DNA of 50,239 nucleotides from Leptothrix sp. (in: b-proteobacteria) (GTDB lineage Bacteria; Pseudomonadota; Gammaproteobacteria; Burkholderiales; Burkholderiaceae_C): assembly GCA_013822265.1 (NCBI GenBank), contig PNKD01000015.1, forward strand, positions 1 through 50,239, in the 5' to 3' direction. The notes under the pieces are model-generated. The model was not told the DNA's origin. It did not search any database and worked only from the letters and a program-made list of their open reading frames with translations. Shown here one piece after another: positions 1 to 9,364 of the stretch. Position numbers and translations under genes: made by a program. How positions within the stretch are numbered: position 1 is the first letter of the stretch; the number at the start of each line of letters is the position of its first letter.

Positions 1-467
1 TGCTGCCCTTCAACCGCCTGGCCATCCTCGCCTTCGCGGCATTGGTGCTGCTGGGCATGGCGCTGCTGATCGGCAAGACGCGGCTGGGCCTGTTCGTGCG
101 CGGCGTGACGCAGAACCGCCGCATGGCCGCCTGCGTGGGCGTGAACACGGCGCGCGTGGACACCTATGCCTTCGCGCTGGGCGCGGGCATCGCGGGCCTG
201 GCGGGCTGCGCGCTCAGCCAGGTCGGCAACGTGGGCCCCGACCTGGGCCAGGGCTACATCGTCGACAGCTTCATGGTCGTGGTGCTGGGCGGCGTGGGGC
301 AGATCGCCGGCACCGTCTACGCCGGGCTGGGTCTGGGGCTGATGAACAAGCTGCTCGAAGGCTGGCAGGGCGCGGTGCTGGCCAAGATCATGGTGCTGGT
401 GTTCATCGTCGTCTTCATCCAGAAGCGGCCGCAAGGCATCTTCGCGCTGAAGGGCCGAGAAATATGA
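1..467 (+). CDS. urtB: Urea ABC transporter permease UrtB, C-terminal part
   Basis: Cut by the window start; the frame is open from base 3 and about 155 C-terminal residues are visible. UrtB is one of two inner-membrane permeases of the high-affinity urea importer UrtABCDE. The segment has hydrophobic helices, the glycine-rich stretch VVLGGVGQIAGTVYAGLGLG typical of LivH/UrtB permeases, and a UrtB-like tail ending QKRPQGIFALKGREI. The tail and the following urtC-D-E order favour UrtB over a branched-chain amino-acid permease. Its stop overlaps the urtC start as ATGA, so the two are probably translationally coupled. urtA, the binding protein, should lie upstream of the window. Confidence 0.9.
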   Translation, partial: LPFNRLAILAFAALVLLGMALLIGKTRLGLFVRGVTQNRRMAACVGVNTARVDTYAFALGAGIAGLAGCALSQVGNVGPDLGQGYIVDSFMVVVLGGVGQIAGTVYAGLGLGLMNKLLEGWQGAVLAKIMVLVFIVVFIQKRPQGIFALKGREI

Positions 468-1615
468 CCCCCCCCCGAAGCGCCTACGGCGCTCCCCCCC
501 AGGGGGGCGCCCCCAGCGGCCCGGCAGAGCCGGTTCCGCGGCGGCTACTTGGTGTGGCTGGCTGGACCGGCGTGCTCGTCGCCATCGTCGTGGTCAGCGT
601 GCTTGTGCCGCTGCTCAACCTGATGGTGCCGGCGGGCAGCGCCTTCCACCTCAGCGATTTCTACGTCAGCCTGCTGGGCAAGATCCTCTGCTACGCCATC
701 TGTGCGCTGGCGATGGACCTGATCTGGGGCTACACCGGCATCCTCTCGCTCGGCCACGGCCTGTTCTTCGCCCTGGGCGGCTATGCGATGGGCATGTACC
801 TGATGCGCCAGATCGGCCGCGACGGCCAGTACAAGAGCGACATGCCCGACTTCATGGTCTTCCTGAACTGGAAGGAATTCCCGTGGCACTGGGCGCTCTC
901 GGACAGCTTCGTGGCGCAGATGCTGCTCGTGATCCTGGTGCCCGGGCTGCTGGCCTTCGTGTTCGGCTTCTTCGCCTTCCGCTCGCGCATCAAGGGCGTG
1001 TACTTCAGCATCATCACTCAGGCCCTCACTTTCGCGGCCATGCTGCTGTTCTTCCGCAACGAGACCGGCTTCGGCGGCAACAACGGCTTCACCGACTTCA
1101 AGCGCATCCTCGACGTGCCCATCGCCACGGCCAGCATGCGCGTCGTGCTGTGCGTGATCACCGGGCTGGTGCTGATAGCCTTCTTCGTGATGGCGCGCGC
1201 CATCGTGCAGAGCAAGTACGGGCGCGTGCTGCAGGCCATACGCGACGCCGAAACGCGGGTCATGTTCACGGGCTACAACCCCATCGCCTACAAGCTCGGC
1301 ATCTGGACGCTGAGCGCGGTGATGTGCGGCGTGGCCGGCGCGCTCTACGTGCCGCAGGTGGGCATCATCAACCCCGGCGAGATGAGCCCGGCGGCGAGCA
1401 TCGAGATCGCGATCTGGGCCGCCGTGGGCGGGCGCGCCACGCTCGTCGGGCCCATCGTCGGCGCGTTTTTCGTCAACGGCGCGAAGAGCTGGTTCACGGT
1501 GGCCTTCCCCGAGTACTGGCTGTTCTTCCTGGGCGCGCTGTTCATCGCGGTGACGCTGTTCCTGCCGAACGGGATCATCGGCCTCGTCAGGCGCAAGAAG
1601 GACGAGCGGCAATGA
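464..1615 (+). CDS. urtC: Urea ABC transporter permease UrtC
   Basis: 383-residue second permease of the urea importer. Multiple membrane helices are visible, with the LivM/UrtC-type segment FRNETGFGGNNGFTDFK at about residues 197-213 and the C-terminal FLPNGIIGLVRRKK. The start ATG overlaps the urtB stop. The first roughly 27 residues (MTPPRSAYGAPPQGG...) are Pro/Gly/Ala-rich, do not look like a permease and coincide with a GC-rich repeat found elsewhere in the window. The conserved part begins near residue 30 (LLGVAGWTGVLVAIVVVSVL). An ancestral start lost to repeat insertion is likely. Function is firm by family and neighbours; the N-terminus is the odd part. Confidence 0.92.
   Translation: MTPPRSAYGAPPQGGAPSGPAEPVPRRLLGVAGWTGVLVAIVVVSVLVPLLNLMVPAGSAFHLSDFYVSLLGKILCYAICALAMDLIWGYTGILSLGHGLFFALGGYAMGMYLMRQIGRDGQYKSDMPDFMVFLNWKEFPWHWALSDSFVAQMLLVILVPGLLAFVFGFFAFRSRIKGVYFSIITQALTFAAMLLFFRNETGFGGNNGFTDFKRILDVPIATASMRVVLCVITGLVLIAFFVMARAIVQSKYGRVLQAIRDAETRVMFTGYNPIAYKLGIWTLSAVMCGVAGALYVPQVGIINPGEMSPAASIEIAIWAAVGGRATLVGPIVGAFFVNGAKSWFTVAFPEYWLFFLGALFIAVTLFLPNGIIGLVRRKKDERQ
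468..546 (+). repeat. GC-rich junction repeat, copy A, inside the urtC reading frame
   Basis: Directly after the ATGA overlap of urtB and urtC lies a C-run, a GCGCC/GGCGC inverted pair and a CCCCCCC-A-GGGGGG palindrome, followed by AGCGGCCCGGC at 515-525. The palindrome core recurs at 27278-27356. The 11-mer recurs reverse-complemented at 13805-13815 and 21613-21623. The ATG before it opens the frame MTPPRSAYGAPPQGG, closely resembling MRPPRSLHSLPPEGA at 27278. The outer limits are approximate. Confidence 0.6.
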
Positions 1616-1643
1616 ACACAGGCTCGGCCCGGAGGGCGCTCGC

Positions 1644-2475
<832 letters not shown>

Positions 2476-2486
<11 letters not shown>

Positions 2487-3207
2487 AGCCGTCGCCGCGC
2501 CGGTGCTGAAGGTCGACGGCCTGAACCAGTACTACGGCGGCAGCCACATCCTGCGCAGCCTGTCGTTCGAGGCCCGTGTCGGCGAGGTCACGGTCATCCT
2601 GGGCCGCAACGGCGTCGGCAAGACCACGCTGCTGAAGAGCCTGATGGGCGTGGTACCTGTGAAGGCCGGCACGGTGGTGCTGGACGGCGCCGACATCACC
2701 CAGGCGCCGAGCTACGAACGCGTGAAGCGCGGCATCGGCTATGTGCCGCAGGGGCGCGAGATCTTCGGCCGCCTGACGGTGCAGGAGAACCTGCGCATGG
2801 GGCTGGCGACGAAGAGCGGCGGCGCGGCGATACCGGCCGAGCTGTTCGAGCTCTTCCCGGTGCTCGAGCAGATGATCGGCCGCCGCGGCGGCGACCTCTC
2901 CGGCGGCCAGCAGCAGCAGCTGGCCATCGCGCGCGCACTGGCTGCCGGCCCCAGGCTGCTGATGCTCGACGAACCCACCGAGGGCATACAGCCCAGCATC
3001 ATCAAGGACATAGCCCGCGTGCTGCGCCTGCTGGCCGACCGCGGCATGAACGGCCAGCGCATGGCCATCGTGCTCGTCGAGCAGTACTACGACTTCGCCG
3101 CCGAACTCGCCGACCGGTACCTGGTGATGGAGCGCGGCGAGATCGTGCAGCGTGGTCGCGGCGCCGACATGGCTGGCGAAGGCGTGCGCCAGCGCATGTC
3201 GATCTGA
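2476..3207 (+). CDS. urtE: Urea ABC transporter ATP-binding protein UrtE
   Basis: Second ATPase of the urea importer, 243 residues from a TTG at 2476. Walker A GRNGVGKTT at about 43-51, LSGGQQQQLAIARAL signature, Walker B LLMLDEPTEGI. The family usually begins close to LKVDGLNQYYGGSHILR, so the GTG at 2503 is an equally plausible start. UrtE pairs with UrtD under UrtB/UrtC. No urease genes follow in this window: the next gene (an OPT transporter) is convergent, 71 bp away. Confidence 0.92.
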
Positions 3208-3278
3208 GCACCCGCCGCGGCACGCGCCCGCATGACGCGGCCCGGCAGGCGTACTCGCGCAAGCGCGCGGCCGCAGGC

Positions 3279-5114
3279 TCAGGTCAAGACGGTGGCCAGC
3301 AGCCCCGCCACGCCCAGCCCCAGCGCCGCCAGCGCGTCGCCGGCGATGAGCCCGCCGCCGAGCAGCGAGACGGTGCTCATGTCGGCCGGCAGGGCGTCGT
3401 CTTCGGCCTTGCGGGCGCCGCGCTCGCGCAGCGTGTTGGCCACGCTGGCGATCACGCCGCCCGCCGCAAACCAGGCCGAGGTGGCCAGCCCCAGGAAGGT
3501 GCCGAAGGAATAGGCGTAGGGGTTGGGCAGCAGCACGGCGTCGAACACGAAATCGGCTGCGCGCGTGCCGGCGCTGCGCGCCTTCCAGCGCTGGTAGGCG
3601 CCGCTGCGGAAGATCGCCTGGCGCGCCAGCTGCACCGTCAGGCCCAGCGCCACGCCGAGCACGATGGCCCAGCGTTGGTAGGGCTTGTCGTCGGTCAGGC
3701 TGCGCAGCGCGCCGACGATCTTGTAGGTCATCGCCGAGGCCCATTGCCCCGGCAGATCATTGGCCTGCATCACCGTCTGGTCCAGCGCCAGCACCGGGTA
3801 GGCGCTCATGAACAGCCGCGCGAAGCCCACCGTCAGCACCGCGCCCACCACCAGCCCCAGCACCTGGAAGCGGAACTGGATGGTGCGCGGCGTGCCCAGC
3901 CGCCAGCCGGTGGAGCGGTCCTGCTGCATGTCGGCCGCGACGCTGCACGAGACGAGCAGGATGCCGCCGGCCATCAGGCCGACGATGGGGTCCTTCAGCC
4001 CCAGCATCGCCATCAGCACCACCGCGGTGACGAAGGCCGACGAGATGGGCGCCGAGTCGCTGATGCCCAGCGAGATGCCGTTGATGAGCGCGAACACGAA
4101 CACCAGCGCCACCGCGAAGGCCAGGAAGCCCACCGGCTGGTGCAGCACCGACGCACCCACCAGCACCACCGTGCAACCCCAGAACAGCACCCAGGCCACG
4201 AGGCGGCCGAAGTGCATGCGCTGCCACTCGGCCTGCACCGGCACCGGCTCGCGCTGCGCGGCCGGCGCGCGCCAACGGCGCCAGGCCTGGGCCAGGATCT
4301 GGCCCACGTCGAGCAGCGCCGCGCCCATGATCATGCCCAGGCCGATGAGGAAGGTGATCTTGCGGAAGGGCTCGCCGGCCTTGAGCCAGCCGATGTCGAT
4401 GAAGTGCGGGATCAGCAGCGTGCCGGTGACGCCGGCCACCAGCGCCGGCACGCCGATGCGCGCGCCCACCAGCAGGCCGGCGCCCAGCGTCGAGGTCGAC
4501 AGCTCGATGGCGCCCAGCAGTGCCAGCTTGGCCGAGCCGACGCCGCCCAGCACGCCCAGGCCCATGCCGCTGCCCAGCCGCGCCACCGAACGGCGCAGCA
4601 GCACGGGGTCGGTCAGCGCGCGCAGGATGTTGGCCACCGCCAGGCCCGACGGGAAGGTGAGTTGCAGCCGGTCGACGAGGATGGGCGTGTAGAGCATGCC
4701 GACGCCGGCGCCGAACATGCCGATCGACAGCATGAACAGCATCAGCTGCCACACCGGCGGCTGCGGCAGGCCCATCCACACCATGGCCTGGATGAGCACG
4801 CTCATGCCGGCCATGCCGGCCACCGACGCGGCGGCCGTCTGCATGTAGTTGGCGCCGTGCTTGCCTTCGGGCCCGTAGCCGAAAGTGACGGTGGAGCCCA
4901 GGATGCCGGCCAGCACCTGCCCGCCGACGAAAAAGCCGATGCTGAAGTTCATGTAGGCAGCCGTCACGCCGCCCAGTGGCCCGAGCACGAAGATGCCCAG
5001 CGCGGCCAGCATCAGGTAGTAGCGCGGGCTGTTCATCGGCGGCAGCCAGCGCCAGCGCTGCCCGGCGGGCAGGGTGGACGCGGCCAGGGGCATGGCTGAA
5101 GAGGGAACGCTCAT
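3279..5114 (-). CDS. OPT-family oligopeptide/metal-chelate transporter
   Basis: 611-residue, very hydrophobic inner-membrane protein with about 14-16 predicted helices. Segments such as MNFSIGFFVGGQVLAGILGS and LTFPSGLAVANILRAL match the OPT family, which imports oligopeptides or metal-siderophore complexes by proton symport. The start is the ATG complementary to 5112-5114 (MSVPSSAMPLAAS), just before the first membrane segment. The frame stays open upstream across the divergent acyl-CoA ligase, but that extension is antisense shadow. It is monocistronic, convergent with urtE and divergent from the ligase across 120 bp. The substrate cannot be told from sequence. Confidence 0.85.
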   Translation of the reverse strand: MSVPSSAMPLAASTLPAGQRWRWLPPMNSPRYYLMLAALGIFVLGPLGGVTAAYMNFSIGFFVGGQVLAGILGSTVTFGYGPEGKHGANYMQTAAASVAGMAGMSVLIQAMVWMGLPQPPVWQLMLFMLSIGMFGAGVGMLYTPILVDRLQLTFPSGLAVANILRALTDPVLLRRSVARLGSGMGLGVLGGVGSAKLALLGAIELSTSTLGAGLLVGARIGVPALVAGVTGTLLIPHFIDIGWLKAGEPFRKITFLIGLGMIMGAALLDVGQILAQAWRRWRAPAAQREPVPVQAEWQRMHFGRLVAWVLFWGCTVVLVGASVLHQPVGFLAFAVALVFVFALINGISLGISDSAPISSAFVTAVVLMAMLGLKDPIVGLMAGGILLVSCSVAADMQQDRSTGWRLGTPRTIQFRFQVLGLVVGAVLTVGFARLFMSAYPVLALDQTVMQANDLPGQWASAMTYKIVGALRSLTDDKPYQRWAIVLGVALGLTVQLARQAIFRSGAYQRWKARSAGTRAADFVFDAVLLPNPYAYSFGTFLGLATSAWFAAGGVIASVANTLRERGARKAEDDALPADMSTVSLLGGGLIAGDALAALGLGVAGLLATVLT

Positions 5115-5234
5115 CGGGGTAGACCACAGTCCGGGAGAGGCCGGCAGTGTAGGTGGGCCGGCGGCGGCACGGTCGGCGCCGGGCAGTCTATCGTCCGCAT
5201 CGCCGTCAGCCCCCCCGGGGCCGGAGCCACCCCG

Positions 5235-6809
5235 ATGAACCTTGCCCACCTGTTGTTGCGCCAGTCCTTGCTGCAGCCCGAGTCCGTGGCCGTGTTCGAG
5301 GGCACGGCGCCCCATGCCACCTTTGGCCAGTGGGCGGCGCGCGCGGCCGGGCTGGCGCAGCGCCTGCGCGGTGCCGGGCTCATGCCTGGCGATCGCGTGC
5401 TGATGTTCATGCGCAACCACCCGCGCTATCTGGAACTGCTGTGGGGCGCCTGGTGGGCCGGGCTGGTGGTGGTGCCGGTGAACGCCAAGCTGCACGTGCG
5501 CGAGGTGGAGTGGATCGTCGCCAACGCCCAGGCCCGCTGGGCCTTCGTCACGCAAGACGTGGCGCCGCAGGCGCTGGCCGGGCTGGCGCGGCAGGTGGAC
5601 GTGGCGTCGGCCGAGGCCGATGCGCTGCTGGCGCCCGTGCCCGACTTCATGGCCGTGCCGGTGGCGGCGCGCGAGCCCGGCGACGTGGCCTGGCTCTTCT
5701 ACACCAGCGGTACCACGGGCCGGCCCAAGGGCGTGATGATCACGCAGCGCAACCTGATGACGATGGGCCTGACCTACTTCGTCGACGTCGACGCCGTGAC
5801 GGCCGGCGACGCCATCGTCTACGCCGCGCCGATGTCGCACGGTGCCGGGTTCTACGCCATTCCGCACCTCATGGCCGGCGCTCGCCACGTCGTGCCGGCC
5901 TCGGGCGGCGTCGACCCGGCCGAGCTGTTTGCGCTGGGCGCGCAGCTGGGGCCCTTGTCGACCTTCGCGGCGCCCACCATCGTCAAGCGCCTGGTCGAGC
6001 ATGCCGAGCAGGCCGGGCTGGATGCGGCCGCGTCGGCACGGTCGTTCAAGACCATCGTCTACGGCGGCGCGCCGATGTACGTGGCCGACATCCAGCGTGC
6101 GCTGCGCGTGATGGGGCCGCGCTTCGTGCAGATCTACGGCCAGGGCGAGACGCCCATGGTGGCCACCGCGCTGGCGCGGCGCCACCTGGGCGACACCACG
6201 CATCCGCGCCACGCGGCGCGCATCGCGTCGGTGGGCGTGGCGCAGACGCCGGTGCAGCTGCGCATAGGCGACGCCGGGGGCCGCGAGCTGCCCACCGGCG
6301 AGGTGGGCGAGGTGATGGTGCGCGGCGACAGCGTGATGGCCGGCTACTGGGGCGACCCCGAGGCCACGGCGGCGGCCCTGCGCGACGGCTGGCTGTTCAC
6401 CGGTGACGTGGGCTGCGTGGATGCCGACGGTTTCCTGACGCTGAAGGACCGCAGCAAGGACCTCATCATCAGCGGCGGCTCCAACATCTACCCGCGCGAG
6501 GTCGAGGAGGTGCTGCTCACGGCCCCCGGCGTGGCCGAGGCCGCGGTGGTCGGCGCGCCCGACCCCGAGTGGGGCGAGGTGGTGGTGGCCTTCGTCGTCG
6601 CCCGCCCTGGCGCCGTGCTCGACGAACGGCAGCTCGACGCGCACTGTCTGGCGCAGATGGCGCGCTTCAAGCGGCCCAAGCAGTACCGGCTGGTGAGCGC
6701 GCTGCCCAAGAACAACTACGGCAAGGTGCTGAAGACCGCGCTGCGCGAGCAACTGGCGGACCCGCTGCGCTGGGGCCGGGAACACGGCACGCCCACCGGC
6801 GCGGGATAA
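5235..6809 (+). CDS. Acyl-CoA synthetase / AMP-dependent ligase (FadD-like)
   Basis: 524-residue ANL-superfamily enzyme, activating a carboxylic acid with ATP and then transferring it to CoA. The AMP-binding P-loop LFYTSGTTGRPKGVM is at about residues 154-168, YGQGETPM (A5) near 301, the GDVGCVDADGFLTLKDRSKD hinge from about 389, GGSNIYPREVEEVLL, and the C-terminal catalytic-lysine motif NNYGKVLK near 492. All core motifs are intact. The acid substrate is unknown; long- or medium-chain acyl or aryl acids are possible. It is probably not MenE, because the men genes lie 33 kb away. Its TAA stop (6807-6809) lies in the likely -10 box of rnpB. Confidence 0.85.
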   Translation: MNLAHLLLRQSLLQPESVAVFEGTAPHATFGQWAARAAGLAQRLRGAGLMPGDRVLMFMRNHPRYLELLWGAWWAGLVVVPVNAKLHVREVEWIVANAQARWAFVTQDVAPQALAGLARQVDVASAEADALLAPVPDFMAVPVAAREPGDVAWLFYTSGTTGRPKGVMITQRNLMTMGLTYFVDVDAVTAGDAIVYAAPMSHGAGFYAIPHLMAGARHVVPASGGVDPAELFALGAQLGPLSTFAAPTIVKRLVEHAEQAGLDAAASARSFKTIVYGGAPMYVADIQRALRVMGPRFVQIYGQGETPMVATALARRHLGDTTHPRHAARIASVGVAQTPVQLRIGDAGGRELPTGEVGEVMVRGDSVMAGYWGDPEATAAALRDGWLFTGDVGCVDADGFLTLKDRSKDLIISGGSNIYPREVEEVLLTAPGVAEAAVVGAPDPEWGEVVVAFVVARPGAVLDERQLDAHCLAQMARFKRPKQYRLVSALPKNNYGKVLKTALREQLADPLRWGREHGTPTGAG

Positions 6810-6810
6810 T
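6805..6810 (+). promoter_or_regulatory. Probable -10 box of rnpB
   Basis: GATAAT matches TATAAT in five of six positions and lies 6-7 bp before the first paired base of RNase P RNA. It contains the TAA stop of the preceding ligase gene. No good -35 hexamer is visible in the GC-rich upstream coding sequence. Confidence 0.5.
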
Positions 6811-6814
6811 GCGT

Positions 6815-7254
6815 CGGTGAAGCAGGCCAGACCGCCGCTGGTGCGAGCGTGGAAACACGGCACTGGAGGAAGGTCCGGACTGCACGGGGCGGCGTAGCAG
6901 CTAACGGCTGTCCACCGCGAGGTGAGGATCAGAGCAACAGAGACGAGTCAGTCCAGGGCTCCCGGAAGCGGGGTGTTCTGTGAGGAGCGGCGCAAGCCGC
7001 GACCGAGCAGCCACCCGATCCGGGGCCAGGCCATGGATTGGGTGAAACGGGCAATCTCTACGCGCAGCAATACCAAGTAGGCACACGCCGGACGGCATGG
7101 TCATGCCGTGTCGTTCGATCGCTGGCCCGGCGAAGTGTGCGGGTAGGTAGCACCGAGCCGAAGGGTGACCTTCGGCCCAGAGGAATGGCGGTCACGGCCG
7201 GGCTTCGCAAGGAGACCGGCCGCACAGAATCCGGCCTATCGGCCTGCTTCACAC
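6815..7254 (+). ncRNA. rnpB: RNase P RNA, bacterial class A
   Basis: Catalytic RNA that removes 5' leaders from pre-tRNAs. The ends pair as helix P1: GTGAAGCAGGCC (6817-6828) with GGCCTGCTTCAC (7241-7252). Conserved blocks occur in the expected order: GAGGAAGGTCCGGACTGCAC near 6865-6884, AGAGCAACAGAGACGAGTC near 6932, GGGTGAAACGGGCAA near 7039, CCAAGTAGGCACACG near 7073, and ACAGAATCCGGCCTATCGGC near 7224-7243. At about 440 nt it is at the long end for class A, probably through extended peripheral helices. A T-run follows immediately. Confidence 0.92.
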
Positions 7255-7314
7255 TTTTTCGTTGGGCCGGCAGCCCCCAAGGCTGTCGGCGCCGCCGTGC
7301 CGGCTTCAGCCGGC
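7255..7314 (+). terminator. rnpB 3' end: T-run and two hairpins
   Basis: TTTTT at 7255-7259 directly follows the 3' strand of helix P1. Next come a 10-bp stem (7266-7275 with 7281-7290, one G-U pair) and a 6-bp stem GCCGGC-TTCA-GCCGGC (7299-7314). The T-run after P1 is the more likely stop; the hairpins may protect or back it up. Confidence 0.45.
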
Positions 7315-7367
7315 CTTGCGCCGCGCCAACCAGTGCATGCCGGGCCTGCGGCTGTGCGGGGGTTGTG

Positions 7368-8003
7368 TCAGGCCGGCAGCACCAGCACGTGCTGCGCCGT
7401 CCAGCGCAGGCCACTGCCGGCGGCCGCGGGCTGCAGCTGCATCTCGAGCGCGTCGCGCTCGGGTGCGGCCAGCCCGCGCCACAGGAAGTCGCGTGCGTTG
7501 CCGGGCTCGCCGGCCACGAAGAGCTGCGAACTGAGCTCGCCGAAGTTGACGTGACGCAGCTTGACGTGGATGTGCGGCGTGCGCCCGGGGTAGGGCACGG
7601 GCTTGATGCAGCGCAGCCGGGCCAGGCCCTGCGCGCTGCTGCGCGTGGCACCGAAACCCTGGAAGCCGGGGTCGAAACGGCCGCCCGCCGCGGGCACGCC
7701 GGGGTGGCGGTAGGCGGCCAGCGCGTCGCACTGCCAGATCTCGACGTCGGCGCCATCGATGGCGCGGCCGTCGGTGTCGACCAGCGCGATCTCGAGCCCC
7801 AGGTGCTCGCCGCGCGCCTGCAGCACACGGCCGCCCGTGCGCACGCGCGAGAGGTCGGCGTCCTGGTCGGGCCAGGCCTCGCGCCAGGCGCGCGGCGGGT
7901 AGAAGGGGCCGTCGGTCATGGACGCCATCGCGCGCCGCGCGCGGGCCGGGGCCGCCAGCATGGCCGCGGCGCCCAGCAGCATCGTTCTTCGCAGCTTGCT
8001 CAT
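7368..8003 (-). CDS. Exported intradiol ring-cleavage dioxygenase-like protein
   Basis: 211 residues from the ATG complementary to 8001-8003. The N-terminus MSKLRRTMLLGAAAMLAAPA looks like an export signal, possibly Tat. The mature part has the intradiol dioxygenase fold markers: DGPFYPP (31-37), DVEIWQCDALAAYRHPG (86-102) and PVPYPGRTPHIHVKLRH (135-151). Y98, Y138, H144 and H146 fit the two-Tyr, two-His non-haem Fe(III) site of protocatechuate/catechol dioxygenases. The secreted form resembles stand-alone 'intradiol ring-cleavage dioxygenase' proteins of unknown substrate. It is divergent from the MFS exporter, with only 60 bp between the starts. Confidence 0.8.
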   Translation of the reverse strand: MSKLRRTMLLGAAAMLAAPARARRAMASMTDGPFYPPRAWREAWPDQDADLSRVRTGGRVLQARGEHLGLEIALVDTDGRAIDGADVEIWQCDALAAYRHPGVPAAGGRFDPGFQGFGATRSSAQGLARLRCIKPVPYPGRTPHIHVKLRHVNFGELSSQLFVAGEPGNARDFLWRGLAAPERDALEMQLQPAAAGSGLRWTAQHVLVLPA

Positions 8004-8063
8004 GGCGTCATTGAAGCACCGTTGGCGGCGCTTCACTACACTGCCCCGTTTGACCCTGCGCCG

Positions 8064-9281
8064 ATGAATCCCAACGCTGCCACGCTGTGGCCCGGCCCGC
8101 GCTGGACGCTGGCCCTGCTGCTGGCCTGCCTGGGCATGATCGGGCCCTTCTCCATCGACACCTACCTGCCGGCGTTTTCCGGCATCGCGGCGTCGCTGGG
8201 GGCCACGCCGGTGCAGATGCAGCAGACGCTGTCGAGCTACCTGCTCGGCTTCGCGGTCATGAACCTGTTCCATGGCGCGTTGTCCGACAGCCTGGGGCGC
8301 AGGCCGGTGGTGCTGGCCGGGGTGGCACTGTTCACGCTGGCCTCGGTGGGCTGCGCGCTGAGCCAGACCATAGGCCAGCTCGTCTTCTTTCGCGCCGTGC
8401 AGGGCATGTCGGCCGGCGCCGGCATGGTGGTCTCGCGCGCCGTCATCCGCGACATGTTCCCGCCCGCCGACGCGCAGCGCGTGATGTCGCAGGTGACCAT
8501 CTACTTCGGCATCGCGCCGGCGGTGGCGCCGATGATCGGCGGCCTGCTGTTCGTGCATGCCGACTGGCACGCCATCTTCTGGCTGCTGGTGGCGCTGGGC
8601 GCGGCGCTCTGGGTGTCGATGTGGCGCTGGCTGCCCGAGACGCTGGCCGAACCCGCACGCCAGCCCTTCAATGCCGGCAACCTGCTGCGCGGCTACGCGC
8701 AGATGCTGCGCAGCCCGCGCTTCATGATGCTGGTGCTGGCCAGCGGCGTGCCCTTCAACGGCATGTTCCTCTACGTGCTGGCGGCGCCGGTGTTCCTCGG
8801 CGAGCACCTGCGGCTGGGGCCGACGCAGTTCTTCTGGTTCTTCATGCTGACCATAGGCGGCATCATGGGCGGCGCCTGGGTTTCGGGCCGGCTGGCCGGC
8901 AAGATCAAGCCGCGCCACCAGATCCGTCACGGCTTCGTGATCATGTTCGTCACTTCGCTGGTCAACGTGGCGCTGAACCTGCTGTTCGACCCCCATCCCG
9001 CCTGGGCCATGCTGCCGGTGGCGGTGTTTTCGTTCGGCTGGGCCCTGATGGTGCCGGTGGTGACCTTGCTGACGCTGGACCTCGTGCCCGAGCGCCGCGG
9101 CATGGCGTCGTCGGTCCAGTCGTGCGTGGGCAGCCTGGCCAACGCCGCGGTGGCCGGCATCGTCGCGCCACTGGTCATGCACTCGACGCTGGCGCTGGCG
9201 CTGACCTCGTTGAGCATGCTGGGTGTGGGCGTGTTCGCGTGGCTGTGGGTCAAGCCGCGCCTGCCCCAGGGCGCGGACTGA
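8064..9281 (+). CDS. MFS multidrug exporter, Bcr/CflA type
   Basis: 405 residues with 12 predicted membrane helices. The first helix ends in MIGPFSIDTYLPAF, the hallmark of the Bcr/CflA drug:proton antiporters, and motif A appears as GALSDSLGRRPVVLAG. The start is the ATG at 8064, just before the first helix. Likely a proton-driven exporter of drugs or small metabolites. It is divergent from the dioxygenase-like gene and followed 83 bp later by the carbonic anhydrase gene. The substrate is not predictable. Confidence 0.85.
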   Translation: MNPNAATLWPGPRWTLALLLACLGMIGPFSIDTYLPAFSGIAASLGATPVQMQQTLSSYLLGFAVMNLFHGALSDSLGRRPVVLAGVALFTLASVGCALSQTIGQLVFFRAVQGMSAGAGMVVSRAVIRDMFPPADAQRVMSQVTIYFGIAPAVAPMIGGLLFVHADWHAIFWLLVALGAALWVSMWRWLPETLAEPARQPFNAGNLLRGYAQMLRSPRFMMLVLASGVPFNGMFLYVLAAPVFLGEHLRLGPTQFFWFFMLTIGGIMGGAWVSGRLAGKIKPRHQIRHGFVIMFVTSLVNVALNLLFDPHPAWAMLPVAVFSFGWALMVPVVTLLTLDLVPERRGMASSVQSCVGSLANAAVAGIVAPLVMHSTLALALTSLSMLGVGVFAWLWVKPRLPQGAD

Positions 9282-9364
9282 AGGCGTCACGCGGGCCGGC
9301 CGGCGCCGCGCCGGGTCAAGTCGATGGCCTGCACGGCCGATATCACCGCGAGGAGCACCTCGCG

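Noticed and set aside
5115..6863. Upstream extension of the OPT transporter frame over the acyl-CoA ligase
   Set aside because: The extension is antisense to a well-conserved ligase; the transporter's own ATG at 5114 precedes its first membrane helix.
7038..8063. Upstream extension of the MFS exporter frame through rnpB and the dioxygenase-like gene
   Set aside because: It crosses an RNA gene and an opposite-strand coding gene; the ATG at 8064 fits the family N-terminus.
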